From: Sutterella sp.
GTDB taxonomy: Bacteria; Pseudomonadota; Gammaproteobacteria; Burkholderiales; Burkholderiaceae_F
Direction: 5' to 3'
NCBI RefSeq assembly: GCF_030539355.1
Contig: NZ_JAUNSF010000001.1
Span: 1-64,000 of the forward strand
DNA length: 64,000 nt
Of the stretch, positions 56,795 to 64,000 are shown one piece after another. Position numbers and translations under genes: made by a program. Each line of letters starts with the position of its first letter. The first letter of the stretch is position 1. A model generated the notes under the pieces. It did not search any database and had not been told where the DNA came from. It saw nothing but the letters and a program-made list of their open reading frames with translations.

Positions 56795-57616
56795 TTATTT
56801 CTTCTTCTCTTCTCCGAGGAGCGAGATGAGCTCACCCGACAGTGCACTCCACTCCCCGCGCCGCCCCTCGATGATGAGCCGGCCCGTGGCGTCGATGCCG
56901 CGGTCAATGCCGGCCGTCTCGTGTCCGGGCTCGTCAGGGGTGCTCCAGACGACCGTCCTTCCGTGGAAGGCGTCGTAGAGCGGCCAGCGCTCGATCAGCC
57001 GAGCGAAATCCTGCGTCGAGCGTACGGAGGCGAACTGCGCGAGGAGCTCCGAAACAATAAGCCCGAGAAGCTCTCCGCGCATCTCCGCCGAAAGTACGGA
57101 CACGCGGGGCGTGATCGCCGTGATCGGCCATCCGTTCCCGGTGCGGCCGCCGGGCTCGACGGCGAGGTTGAGGCCGCAGCCGATGATGAGACTGCGCGCG
57201 CCCGTGCGGTCCGTCACCGTCTCGATCAGGATGCCGCCCGCCTTGCCGCCGGCGGTCCAGATGTCATTGGGCCACTTGACGAGCACCTTCTCGCGAGCGC
57301 CCTGGCTGGCGGCCTTCGCCACCGCCATAGCGGCGATGATGCTCACGATGCCGGGCGCCGCCGAGAGGAAGGGGCGCGTGACGGGGAGGCCCACGGAGAA
57401 GATGAGCGTCCCGGCCATCGGCCTCCAGACACGGCCGTGCGTGCCGCGTCCGGCGGTCTGTCGGTCGACGGTGAGAAGAACGGGGCCCGTGAAGGCCTTT
57501 GCGTGGGCCCGGGCCTTGAGGTCGTCATTGGTGGAGCCGGTCTCGGCCTTCCACTCGACTTCGACGTCGGGCGAGAGCGAGCTCTTGAGCGCGCTCAGGA
57601 AACTGCTGGCGGACAT
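56795..57616 (-). CDS. birA: Biotin-[acetyl-CoA-carboxylase] ligase (no repressor domain)
   Basis: A 273-aa monofunctional BirA. It lacks the N-terminal winged-helix repressor domain, beginning directly with the catalytic domain: WKAETGSTNDDLK, the biotin/ATP loop GRGTHGRVW (family GRGRRGRxW), KWPND and a C-terminal SH3-like part. It biotinylates BCCP. First of birA-coaX-SPOR, divergent from the dacA-like gene. Confidence 0.92.
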   Translation of the reverse strand: MSASSFLSALKSSLSPDVEVEWKAETGSTNDDLKARAHAKAFTGPVLLTVDRQTAGRGTHGRVWRPMAGTLIFSVGLPVTRPFLSAAPGIVSIIAAMAVAKAASQGAREKVLVKWPNDIWTAGGKAGGILIETVTDRTGARSLIIGCGLNLAVEPGGRTGNGWPITAITPRVSVLSAEMRGELLGLIVSELLAQFASVRSTQDFARLIERWPLYDAFHGRTVVWSTPDEPGHETAGIDRGIDATGRLIIEGRRGEWSALSGELISLLGEEKKK

Positions 57617-57664
57617 GAGTTGGGGGTTTCAGCGGGTGCGGGCGCGTCGGAGGCCCCGCTCAGT

Positions 57665-57698
57665 TATATTGTCTAGCCTCGGGATCCATGAGGATCCC
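57665..57698 (+). promoter_or_regulatory. -10 element and 5'-end hairpin of the dacA-like gene
   Basis: TATATT (57665-57670) is a plausible -10. GGGATCC-ATGA-GGATCCC (57681-57698) would form a perfect hairpin at the very 5' end of that mRNA. A TTTTT follows about 10 bases later. Confidence 0.4.
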
Positions 57699-57772
57699 CA
57701 AGAGCGCTTTTTCCTTCAATTTTGGCACAAGCGGCGCGCCGCCCCGTGCGAAGACGCCCCCTTCGAAGAGGC

Positions 57773-58915
57773 ATGTTCATCCGAAAACTACTGCTCGCGC
57801 TGCCCCTTGCCGCGCTTCTTTCCTCGCCCGCCCCCGCCTCGACCGTCATCGTTGACCTCGAGAGCGGCCAGACGATCCTCGAGGAGGAGCCCGACCGCGC
57901 CGTCGACGCCTCGGGCGTCGCCCCGATGGTCGCCGTCTACACGGCGCTCGACATCATGCGTGAGCGCAGCCGCAGCCTCTTTGACATGGTGCCGAGCCCC
58001 TGGCCCGCAGATGCATCGAAGGAAAAGGACGATCCCGAGCCCGCGCGTGAGATCGATCTCGCCACGCTCCTGCAGGCCGTGCTGATGAACGGCTCGCCCG
58101 AGGCGCTCGCAGCGATCCCCGCCGCGCTCGGCATGACCGCGGAGGAGTTCTCGGCCGGCATGAACGCCGCGCTCGGACGCGCGGGCATCGCGGAGCCGAA
58201 GTTCGCCTTCCCCTGCTCGGAGACGGCGCCCTGCACGACCAGCGCGCGCGATGTCTCGAAAATCGCCGTCAGCCTCTACGAGCGCTTCCCGATCGCACGC
58301 ATCTGGGGTGCTGCGCAGACGCTCGAGATCCCGGGCATCCCGCCGCAGCAGACCGCGAACTTCTTCCTTGAGCGCAGCCCCGCCATCACCGGCATCTTTG
58401 TCTCGCCCGGCAACGGTCAGGCGAGCGCCGCGGTGCTCTCCGAGAACCCGCGCGGCACCGAGGCCCGCATCCGCAGACTCATCGCCGTTGAGCTCAACGA
58501 CCCGAATCCGGGGACGCTCCGGGAGCGCCTCACGTCGCTGTTTCTCCGCGCCTACCGCGACTACGAAACGCTCGAGGTGTACCCGGCGGGCACCGTCGCG
58601 GCGAAGCTTCCCGTCTTCAAGAGCAGCCTCGAAGAGGTGAACGCCGTGGTGCCGCTCCCGGTCTACGCGACCACGAGCCGCGAGCGGATGATCTCCGAGG
58701 GCTCGAAGGCCTTCGATCTGCGCGTGAGCTATTCTTCCCCGCTCATCGCCCCTCTGAAGCAGGGCGACCGCGTGGGCGAGCTGCAGATATTCGAGAACGG
58801 CCGGATGATCGTCACCGCACCGCTCGTCGCCGAGGAGGACGTGCCGCTCGGCAGCTTCCTCTCGCGCTTCATCGACACGCTGCGCCTCGCGCTCGGCCAG
58901 GACGCGCTTCACTGA
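57773..58915 (+). CDS. DacA/PBP5-family protein with all catalytic motifs lost
   Basis: A 380-aa protein from ATG 57773 (AAGAGG upstream; an earlier in-frame ATG at 57722 gives an Arg-rich non-signal start). Signal peptide FIRKLLLALPLAALLSSPAPAS (about 1-23). The N-terminal half aligns with the D-alanyl-D-alanine carboxypeptidase fold (TVIVDLESGQTILEE), but the SxxK site reads ASGVAP (S47, no Lys at 50), the SGN site reads NGS (106-108) and the KTG site reads SPGNG (211-215). The C-terminal PBP5 domain is well kept (LKQGDRVGELQIF, PLVAEEDVPLGSF, FIDTLRLAL). The ybeD gene follows, as after dacA in E. coli. Likely a non-catalytic structural or regulatory protein. Confidence 0.8.
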   Translation: MFIRKLLLALPLAALLSSPAPASTVIVDLESGQTILEEEPDRAVDASGVAPMVAVYTALDIMRERSRSLFDMVPSPWPADASKEKDDPEPAREIDLATLLQAVLMNGSPEALAAIPAALGMTAEEFSAGMNAALGRAGIAEPKFAFPCSETAPCTTSARDVSKIAVSLYERFPIARIWGAAQTLEIPGIPPQQTANFFLERSPAITGIFVSPGNGQASAAVLSENPRGTEARIRRLIAVELNDPNPGTLRERLTSLFLRAYRDYETLEVYPAGTVAAKLPVFKSSLEEVNAVVPLPVYATTSRERMISEGSKAFDLRVSYSSPLIAPLKQGDRVGELQIFENGRMIVTAPLVAEEDVPLGSFLSRFIDTLRLALGQDALH

Positions 58916-58940
58916 AACCAGACCCGATTGCTGAAAGAAA

Positions 58941-59288
58941 ATGACTGAGGAAAAGAAAGACATCATCACCATGGACACGCCGGTCACGGGCGAGTCCGGC
59001 GGCCCGGAGCTCGTCGAGGCCGTCGAGGAGGCCGAGGAGCTCATGAAGTTCCCGATGGACTTCCCGATCAAGGTGATGGGCAACAACACCCCGAGCTTCC
59101 CGCAGACCGTCGCCGACATCGCGCGGGCCCACTTCGAGGACTTTGACGAGAAGACGATCGAGGTGCGCTACTCGCGCACCCGCAAGTACATGTCCGTGAC
59201 CGTCACGGTCGTCGCCCGCTCCCGCGAGCAGTTGGACAGCGTGTACCGCGCCTTCCACGCCTGTCCCGAAGTGAAGTTCGTGTACTGA
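58941..59288 (+). CDS. ybeD: DUF493/YbeD family protein
   Basis: A 115-aa protein. After an acidic N-terminal extension it has the compact DUF493 domain: FPMDFPIKVMGNN, then SVTVTVVARSREQLDSVYRAF and the closing CPEVKFVY. Structure-known members have an ACT-like ferredoxin fold; the function is uncertain. It sits 25 bases after the dacA-like gene, the same neighbourhood as dacA-ybeD in enterobacteria; lipB does not follow here. Confidence 0.9.
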   Translation: MTEEKKDIITMDTPVTGESGGPELVEAVEEAEELMKFPMDFPIKVMGNNTPSFPQTVADIARAHFEDFDEKTIEVRYSRTRKYMSVTVTVVARSREQLDSVYRAFHACPEVKFVY

Positions 59289-59304
59289 GGAGGAACTGAC
59301 CGCC

Positions 59305-60249
59305 ATGGAGCAAGAAGAACTGACCGAACCCGCTCAGCAGCCCGCGGAGCGCCCCTATCCCGGCCGTCTGGGCGCCTGGATGGCCTTCTGCCGGCCTAAG
59401 ACCTGGATGATCGCCTGCGCGCCGGTGATCGCCTCCCTCGCGCTCGCCTGGTGCGAGTCGGACGGCTTCCGTCCGGTGGTCGCGGTCTTCACGCTCCTCA
59501 TTGCGATCATCATGCAGGCCACCTCCAACATGGAGAACGACCTCGGCTACGCCGAGCGCAATGCCGAGACCGGGAACCGCAGGGGGCTGCCCCGTGCGAC
59601 GACGCTCGGCTGGATCAGTCTGCCGACGGCGCGCCGCGCCATCCGCGTGATGATCGTGCTGGCGCTCCTCAACACCGCCGTCCTCATCTACTTCGGCGGC
59701 TGGGTGTTCGCGCTCGTCGGCCTCGCCTCGGTGCTCGCCGCCTACTGCTACATGGGCGGCCCGAAGCCGATCGCCTACACGCCCTTCGGCGAGCTGCTCG
59801 TGCTCGTCTTCTTCGGCCTCACCGCCGTCTGCGGCACCTACTACCTGCAGACCGGCACGCTCTCCGCGGCCGCGGTGCTTCTCGGCGCGGGCCTCGGCGC
59901 CATCGCCTCGGGGGTGCTTGCCGTCAACAACTACCGAGACCTCGAGCACGACGCGAGCATCGGCCGCATGACGCTCGCCGTGACGCTCGGCCGTCCCCGC
60001 TTCGTGCAGCTCTTCAGCGTGCTGCTCGCGCTCCCCTACTTCACGACCCTTCTCACCGTGGGCCTCTCGCCCTCGCTCTGGCCCTGCCTCATCGTCTTCG
60101 CGAGCGCGCCGAAGGCCATCCGGACCTTCCGCGACCTCCCGAGGCACGAGCATGAGGAGCTCAACGCCGTCATGTTCAGCTGCGTGAAGCTCGAGGGCAT
60201 CTTCGCCATCCTCTTCGCGGCCGGGGCGCTCGTCGCCGGGCTCTTCTGA
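59305..60249 (+). CDS. menA: 1,4-dihydroxy-2-naphthoate polyprenyltransferase
   Basis: A 314-aa UbiA-superfamily membrane enzyme attaching a polyprenyl chain to DHNA in menaquinone synthesis. The first Asp-rich motif is NMENDLGYAE (75-84), the second NNYRDLEHD (about 213-221); GGPKPIAYTPFGELLVLVFFG and AVCGTYYLQTG are MenA rather than UbiA sequences. Eight or nine helices are predicted. GAGGAGG precedes the ATG. Menaquinone would suit the quinone-linked hydrogenase earlier in the window and an anaerobic life. Confidence 0.9.
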   Translation: MEQEELTEPAQQPAERPYPGRLGAWMAFCRPKTWMIACAPVIASLALAWCESDGFRPVVAVFTLLIAIIMQATSNMENDLGYAERNAETGNRRGLPRATTLGWISLPTARRAIRVMIVLALLNTAVLIYFGGWVFALVGLASVLAAYCYMGGPKPIAYTPFGELLVLVFFGLTAVCGTYYLQTGTLSAAAVLLGAGLGAIASGVLAVNNYRDLEHDASIGRMTLAVTLGRPRFVQLFSVLLALPYFTTLLTVGLSPSLWPCLIVFASAPKAIRTFRDLPRHEHEELNAVMFSCVKLEGIFAILFAAGALVAGLF

Positions 60250-60274
60250 GAAATCATCATCCCCAGGATGCACT

Positions 60275-60310
60275 GAGGGCGGGTTCCGCGAAGGAATCCG
60301 CCCTCTGTCA
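60275..60310 (+). terminator. Terminator after menA
   Basis: GAGGGCGG and TTCC pair with GGAA and CCGCCCTC (60275-60305) with one bulge; the T-run is weak. Confidence 0.65.
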
Positions 60311-60340
60311 TTCAAGGAGCCGCCCGTGGCGGGCGCGGGC

Positions 60341-61009
60341 TTACTCGGCCGCGTCCGTGCTCTCCGTCTTCGAGGACTCGACGTTCTTCATGCGCTCGGC
60401 GATCTCCTCGGCCGTCGCGATCGTGAAGCAGGTCACGACCTTCTGGACGCCCGAGACCATGCTGGCGGTGTGGGCGGCGTTCTGCGCCTCCTCGGCCGTC
60501 ACGAGGCCCATCAGATAGACGATGCCGCGCTCGACCACGACCTTCATCTGGTTGAGCGAGATCTTGCCGTTGCCGATGATGCTCGTGCGCACCTTGGTGG
60601 CGAGCAGCGAATCCGAGAAGCGGGTCGTCACGGACGCGGGATCCATCACGGCGATCTCGTTGACGACGCCCGTCACGTCGAGGCTCTTCATCGCAGTCTG
60701 CTCGGCCTGGCTGCGGCTCTCAAGCGACGTGGTCTCGCCCGAGAGCAGCACCTTGCCCTCGTAGGCCGTCACGGTGATGTGATGCGGGGCCTTGCCGAGC
60801 ACCTGGTCGATCTCGTACGAGAGGCGCTTCTCGACGACCTCGTCGCTCACGATCGTGCCGGCCGTGCGGCGGTCGGTGGCCACCGAGGCCGTGGTCGCGG
60901 CGGCGCCGCCCACGATGAGCGGCGCGGCGATGCAGCCCGAGAGCACCGCGGCGCCGGCGAGCGACGCGGCAATGACTGATAACTGACGGGTGATGATCTT
61001 TGTCTGCAT
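60341..61009 (-). CDS. Outer-membrane-type lipoprotein with two BON domains (DolP/OsmY-like)
   Basis: A 222-aa lipoprotein. The lipobox LSGC gives acylated C26; the next residue Ile does not retain it in the inner membrane, so outer-membrane location is likely. Two BON domains: about 58-120 (ITVTAYEGKVLLSGE) and about 130-195 (VVVERGIVYLMGLV). Resembles DolP (YraP), which supports envelope integrity in E. coli. It follows the Crp/Fnr gene by 36 bases on the same strand and may be co-transcribed. Confidence 0.85.
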   Translation of the reverse strand: MQTKIITRQLSVIAASLAGAAVLSGCIAAPLIVGGAAATTASVATDRRTAGTIVSDEVVEKRLSYEIDQVLGKAPHHITVTAYEGKVLLSGETTSLESRSQAEQTAMKSLDVTGVVNEIAVMDPASVTTRFSDSLLATKVRTSIIGNGKISLNQMKVVVERGIVYLMGLVTAEEAQNAAHTASMVSGVQKVVTCFTIATAEEIAERMKNVESSKTESTDAAE

Positions 61010-61045
61010 GATGCTCTTTCGAGAGGTGTTGATGAAACCGGCGTC

Positions 61046-61840
61046 TCAAGGGATGTCCATGTCGCGCACCGGGAGACGGCCGCTCGACTGCGCCGCGGCC
61101 TCGTAGCTGTTGGCGGTGCGCAGGATGGGAGCGATGCGCTCCCAGCAGGCCTGGAAGTGAGTGCGGTGGACGAGAATCTTGTGCGAGCGGTAGCGCATCA
61201 GGTCCGAGCCGGCCCAGCGGCGGAGAACCTCGCGCACGCTCTCCGGGGTGGCGTTGAGGATGGACGCGGCGACGCGCGTGCTCGGGAGCGCTCCGAGAGC
61301 GATCCACTCGACCGACTCGTCGCGCAGGCGGTCGAGAAAGTCGGGACTCCCGACGTGCGTGCAGACGATCAGCAGGACGCCGAGGCGCTCCTCGAGCGTG
61401 GTCGAGTGCGCGACGAGCATGCCGAGACGGTCGCTCACCGCGCAGACGGATGAATAGTGCGAGAGCTCGCGCTGCCAGGCGGGATTCTGGTCGCAGATGC
61501 GCAGCAGCAGATCGGCGTTGACCATCGTCACCTCGGTGGTGGTCACGCACCAGTGGCGCCTCTGCATGCGGTCCTGCAGGTAGAGCGTCTCGTAGCTGCC
61601 GCAGAGGGCGCCGGGGCCCGAGAGCGACAGGAAGAGCGGGTCCTCGTGGAACGGGTCGACGAGCGCCTTGGCGACGATGCCGCGCCTCACGAACATCAGC
61701 TTCTGAAAGAACCCCGGGGATTCATAGATGCGCTCTCCCCGCATGAACACGGTCCTGTGGCCGATGCTCTGGAGCACACCGGCCATGGCGCGGGAAAGCC
61801 TCGGCGCGAACCAGGGCAGGAAGGGAGAGGTGGACTTCAT
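61046..61840 (-). CDS. Crp/Fnr-family transcriptional regulator (not an Fe-S FNR)
   Basis: A 264-aa regulator from ATG 61840. The N-terminal cyclic-nucleotide-binding-like domain (GERIYESPGFFQKLMFVRRGIVAKALV) is followed by a long dimer helix and a C-terminal winged helix-turn-helix (TRVAASILNATPESVREVLRRW). The cysteines that bind the oxygen-sensing cluster of FNR are absent, and the cAMP-contact residues are not clear, so the signal is unknown. The upstream extension (to 62011) is Arg/Cys-rich, crosses the DnaA-box region and is not protein-like. No obvious Shine-Dalgarno sequence. Confidence 0.8.
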   Translation of the reverse strand: MKSTSPFLPWFAPRLSRAMAGVLQSIGHRTVFMRGERIYESPGFFQKLMFVRRGIVAKALVDPFHEDPLFLSLSGPGALCGSYETLYLQDRMQRRHWCVTTTEVTMVNADLLLRICDQNPAWQRELSHYSSVCAVSDRLGMLVAHSTTLEERLGVLLIVCTHVGSPDFLDRLRDESVEWIALGALPSTRVAASILNATPESVREVLRRWAGSDLMRYRSHKILVHRTHFQACWERIAPILRTANSYEAAAQSSGRLPVRDMDIP

Positions 61841-62248
61841 GGTCAAGTAGTAACAACAAAAATGATGTGATTGCTGTGAACAACCTGTATGAACAACTTT
61901 TCTGTTTGGTCTGTGTTTTTGTGGACAACTCGCGGAGGGCGTCGGCGGTCTCCGTTTTTCTCCCCCGGCTGTCCAAAGTTCCCCACAGGACTTTCCCAGG
62001 GTTGTCCACACCTAAACTTTCAGCGCATCTTCATGATCCCGCTTGATAAAATGCGGTTATCCACAGAAGAGGCGCTCCCCTACTACAAACTACTACTTAT
62101 TTATATAAAAAGTATCAATTGAATAAGGGGATTGGGGAAGAGGTGGACCAAGAGGATTTTACCTTGTGGGTTGCCTGTGGGCATCCGGTGGGTTGATCAC
62201 TGCAATCTGTTGAAAACATTTCATATCTCTCTGATGTTCCTGAGAAAA
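61841..62248. other. AT-rich intergenic region with DnaA boxes: candidate replication origin (oriC)
   Basis: About 400 bp without a credible gene. DnaA boxes: TGTGAACAA (61875-61883, reverse), TGTGGACAA (61920-61928, reverse), TTGTCCACA (62002-62010) and a perfect TTATCCACA (62057-62065); a weaker TTCCCCACA is at 61979-61987. After the last box come a GC-rich spacer (62066-62080), CTACTAC repeats (62080-62086, 62090-62096) and an AT-rich run to about 62126. This box, GC spacer, trio, AT-rich order is the bacterial basal unwinding layout. gyrB lies close by. It could still be a DnaA-titrating or regulatory site. Confidence 0.65.
62057..62126 (+). other. Predicted DNA unwinding element with DnaA-trio-like repeats
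   Basis: TTATCCACA (62057-62065), a 15-base GC-rich spacer, CTACTAC twice (62080-62086 and 62090-62096; opposite strand 3'-GATGAT-5', the DnaA-trio core), then TTATTTATATAAAAAG and further A/T to 62126. This is the part where DnaA would open the duplex. Confidence 0.6.
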
Positions 62249-63190
62249 TCAGGGAGCGTTTTTGTGCTGGTTATGCACTCCGAAGGGCACGAGAACGCTC
62301 GGCATCAGGGTCTGGATCTTCTCGAGGTGCCTCAGCTGGTCATCGAAGAAGATATGCGGGCGGATCGCCTGCAGGATGTCCTTCTTGTCGAGGCCGTCCA
62401 ACAGGAAAAGCTCCGCGGCGCTCATGCCGAAGCTCTTCAACGTGGTGATGAGACGCTCCTCGCTCGGCGCCCCTCGTGAAGTGACGATCGAGATCCGGAT
62501 GGCGGGCTTGAAGTACGGATCCGTCCTGCCGCGCTGCTCGTAGTCAAGACGCTGGAAGCGCGAGAGCTTCTCGAAGAGCCCGCGCAGCGGCCCGGGCGAG
62601 TGCGGCGTCGCGGCCTTCTCGAGCTCGAGCGCGGTGAATCCCTTGAGGCCCTCGGCCTGGTAGCGCCGCTCGGCCTCGTCGTCGGCGAGCACGCCGTCGA
62701 AGTCAAAGGCGATCCTCAGCGTCGGGTCGTCGTCGTCCACGTCCTTGACGGCGCTCGGCAGCACCAGTCCGCCGGGAAGCCCCGCCTCGATCGCCTGGGT
62801 GACGTTCGCCGGGTTCGCGGAGAGAAAGAGCGACACGCGGAAGGCCGAGATGAAGGGGAAGGTGGACTGCCCCGACGTGAAGGCGCCGGCGTGGATGGGA
62901 AGCTGATGGTGCCGGCACGAGGAGAAGAAGCGCCGCGCGGTCTCGGGCGAGTTCCGCGAGAGCGCGACCACCCGGAAGGGCTCCGATCCGGGAAAGAGCT
63001 TGTTGAGGCCGAGCAGGCGCTTCACGAACGGAAACGCCACGCCCGGGGCGAGCGGCTCGTCCTTCATCTTCACCTGGTAGTCGCGGAATGCGGCGTAGCC
63101 CTGCTCCTCGAAGAGACGGTGCTCCTGCTCGAGGTCGAAGAGCGCCCGTGAGGAGACGGCGACGACAAGCTGTTCGTTCGGGTTGGCCAT
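62249..63190 (-). CDS. Cytosolic 5'-nucleotidase family protein (HAD fold)
   Basis: A 313-aa HAD-type phosphatase related to the cN-I 5'-nucleotidase family. The nucleophile motif AFDFDGVLADDEAE (about 161-174) is complete with both Asp residues; IVTSRGAP gives motif II Ser/Thr, and FFDDQ near the C-terminus gives the metal-binding Asp pair. VALSRNSPETARRFF in the N-terminal part is also typical. It should release phosphate from nucleoside monophosphates. It lies between the origin-like region and gyrB, same strand as gyrB; the Shine-Dalgarno sequence is poor. Confidence 0.8.
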   Translation of the reverse strand: MANPNEQLVVAVSSRALFDLEQEHRLFEEQGYAAFRDYQVKMKDEPLAPGVAFPFVKRLLGLNKLFPGSEPFRVVALSRNSPETARRFFSSCRHHQLPIHAGAFTSGQSTFPFISAFRVSLFLSANPANVTQAIEAGLPGGLVLPSAVKDVDDDDPTLRIAFDFDGVLADDEAERRYQAEGLKGFTALELEKAATPHSPGPLRGLFEKLSRFQRLDYEQRGRTDPYFKPAIRISIVTSRGAPSEERLITTLKSFGMSAAELFLLDGLDKKDILQAIRPHIFFDDQLRHLEKIQTLMPSVLVPFGVHNQHKNAP

Positions 63191-63220
63191 GGCGGGGTTT
63201 CGTGAGGGTTTGAATGCACG

Positions 63221-63253
63221 GAAGGCGCCCGGAATGCCTTCCGAGGCGCCTTC
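63221..63253 (-). terminator. Hairpin after gyrB
   Basis: On the - strand GAAGGCGCC pairs with GGCGCCTTC (63253-63245 and 63229-63221) around a 15-base loop. No T-run, so only a candidate. Confidence 0.5.
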
Positions 63254-63271
63254 TGAAGAACCGGGGGGCGA

Positions 63272-64000
63272 TCAGGTGTCGATGTTGCCGAAGAGCGCGT
63301 TGCTCTCGATGAAGGCCCTGCGGGGCTCGACCACGTCGCCCATGAGCATCGAGAAGATCGCGTCGGCGTTAACGGCGTCCTCGATGCGCACGCGGAGCAT
63401 GCGACGGACCTTCGGATCCATCGTCGTGTCGCGCAGCTGCTCGGGGGTCATCTCGCCGAGTCCCTTGTAGCGCTGGCGGATGAGGCCCTTCTCGGCCTGG
63501 CGCATGAGCCAGTTGACGGCCTCGGCGAAGTTCTTCACCGGGCACTCCGCGTCGCCGCGGGTCACCTTGGCGCCGTCGCCGATGACGCCCTCGAGCATCT
63601 TCGAGCTCTCGCGGAGCTTCTGATAGTCGGCGCTGAGCAGGAACTCCGGGTGCACCGTCGTGGTCTTGGCGTTGCCGTGCTTCATGCGGTGGACCTTGAG
63701 GAGGTGCTTCTCGCCCTCCTCGTCCCAGTAGGCCTCGACCCTGACATTGGGGTCGCGCATCTCGCGCTCGAGCTTTTTCGCGCTCTCCTCGGCCTCGAAC
63801 GTGTTCTCGAGCGAGAGCTCGACGCCGGAGGCCACGGCGAGGAGCACGGCCTTGTCGATCACGCCTCCGAGGCGCGAGATGACCGCGTTGGCCTGCAGGT
63901 ACTCGGCGACGAGCGTCTCGAGCGCCGTGCCGCGCACGGGGGCGTCGTTCGCGACCGCCTCCGCGTTCGGGTAGAGCGAGGCGCCCGAGAGGGCGAGGTC
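63272..64000 (-). CDS. gyrB: DNA gyrase subunit B, C-terminal part (truncated by the window edge)
   Basis: Only the last 242 codons are visible; the reading frame continues to the right edge. The end carries GyrB-type sequence: [43 protein letters not shown] and the closing NALFGNID. The proteobacterial GyrB insert (long helical region before the QRYKGLGEM part) is present, which ParE lacks. Gyrase introduces negative supercoils. dnaA and dnaN usually lie upstream of gyrB, so here they would be beyond the right edge. Confidence 0.95.
   Translation of the reverse strand, partial: DLALSGASLYPNAEAVANDAPVRGTALETLVAEYLQANAVISRLGGVIDKAVLLAVASGVELSLENTFEAEESAKKLEREMRDPNVRVEAYWDEEGEKHLLKVHRMKHGNAKTTTVHPEFLLSADYQKLRESSKMLEGVIGDGAKVTRGDAECPVKNFAEAVNWLMRQAEKGLIRQRYKGLGEMTPEQLRDTTMDPKVRRMLRVRIEDAVNADAIFSMLMGDVVEPRRAFIESNALFGNIDT

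Noticed and set aside
61841..62011. N-terminal extension of the Crp/Fnr protein across the DnaA-box region
   Set aside because: Composition is not protein-like and the region has DNA features; ATG 61840 begins near the family start.
63272..64000. ParE instead of GyrB
   Set aside because: The proteobacterial GyrB insert and the [12 protein letters not shown] end favour GyrB.

Overview
The window is G+C-rich, gene-dense bacterial chromosome. It suggests an anaerobic or microaerophilic betaproteobacterium, most likely a Sutterellaceae-type Burkholderiales. Pointers are a DUF1840 protein, the rsmB-DUF4390-ntrY-ntrX order, the birA-coaX-SPOR order, a mannose-family EIIA-HPr-EI cluster, several Crp/Fnr-linked features, menaquinone synthesis (menA) and a periplasmic-type [FeFe]-hydrogenase. 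I see no IS element, prophage, CRISPR array, tRNA or rRNA. Taxonomy is inference from gene content.

Layout. 1-4.6 kb: cysK, a long-chain acyl-CoA synthetase and a HemW/HemN-like radical SAM protein. 4.7-8.9 kb: an FNR-type box, then hydA-hydB-cytochrome b (an exported, membrane-tethered [FeFe]-hydrogenase), then its maturase hydF. 9-20.5 kb: prfC, uracil permease, tex, an AapJQM amino-acid ABC transporter without its ATPase, and a CorC/HlyC-type CBS protein. 20.5-28.2 kb: topB, a degenerate dprA, def, an alpha/beta hydrolase, fmt and rsmB. 28.2-35.3 kb: DUF4390, the NtrY/NtrX two-component pair (NtrX lacks the AAA+ domain), trkA-trkH and DUF1840. 35.4-39.1 kb: EIIA(Man)-HPr-EI and a YecA-like protein. 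39.2-46.2 kb: ampG-rsuA-xth, pyrE and gatCAB. 46.4-55.2 kb: the rod-shape operon mreBCD-mrdA-rodA-rlpA, then an M20 peptidase, a small unknown and a HIT protein. 55.2-61 kb: birA-coaX-SPOR, a DacA-like protein with all catalytic motifs missing, ybeD, menA and a BON lipoprotein. 61-64 kb: a Crp/Fnr-family regulator, a roughly 400-bp AT-rich non-coding region with DnaA boxes that looks like a replication origin, a 5'-nucleotidase and the 3' end of gyrB.

How it works together. The hydrogenase has a Tat-type leader on its small subunit and a FdnI-like b-type cytochrome, so H2 oxidation in the periplasm would feed electrons into the quinone pool; MenA in the same window is a menaquinone enzyme. 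An FNR/ANR-like site upstream fits anaerobic induction. Only HydF of the maturation set (HydE, HydF, HydG) is here.

Most notable: (i) the origin-like region at about 61.87-62.13 kb, with a perfect DnaA box, a GC-rich spacer, CTACTAC DnaA-trio-like repeats and an AT-rich tract; (ii) the quinone-linked [FeFe]-hydrogenase in an apparent betaproteobacterium; (iii) the DacA-family pseudoenzyme. Positions, motifs and starts were read by eye; no database search was run.
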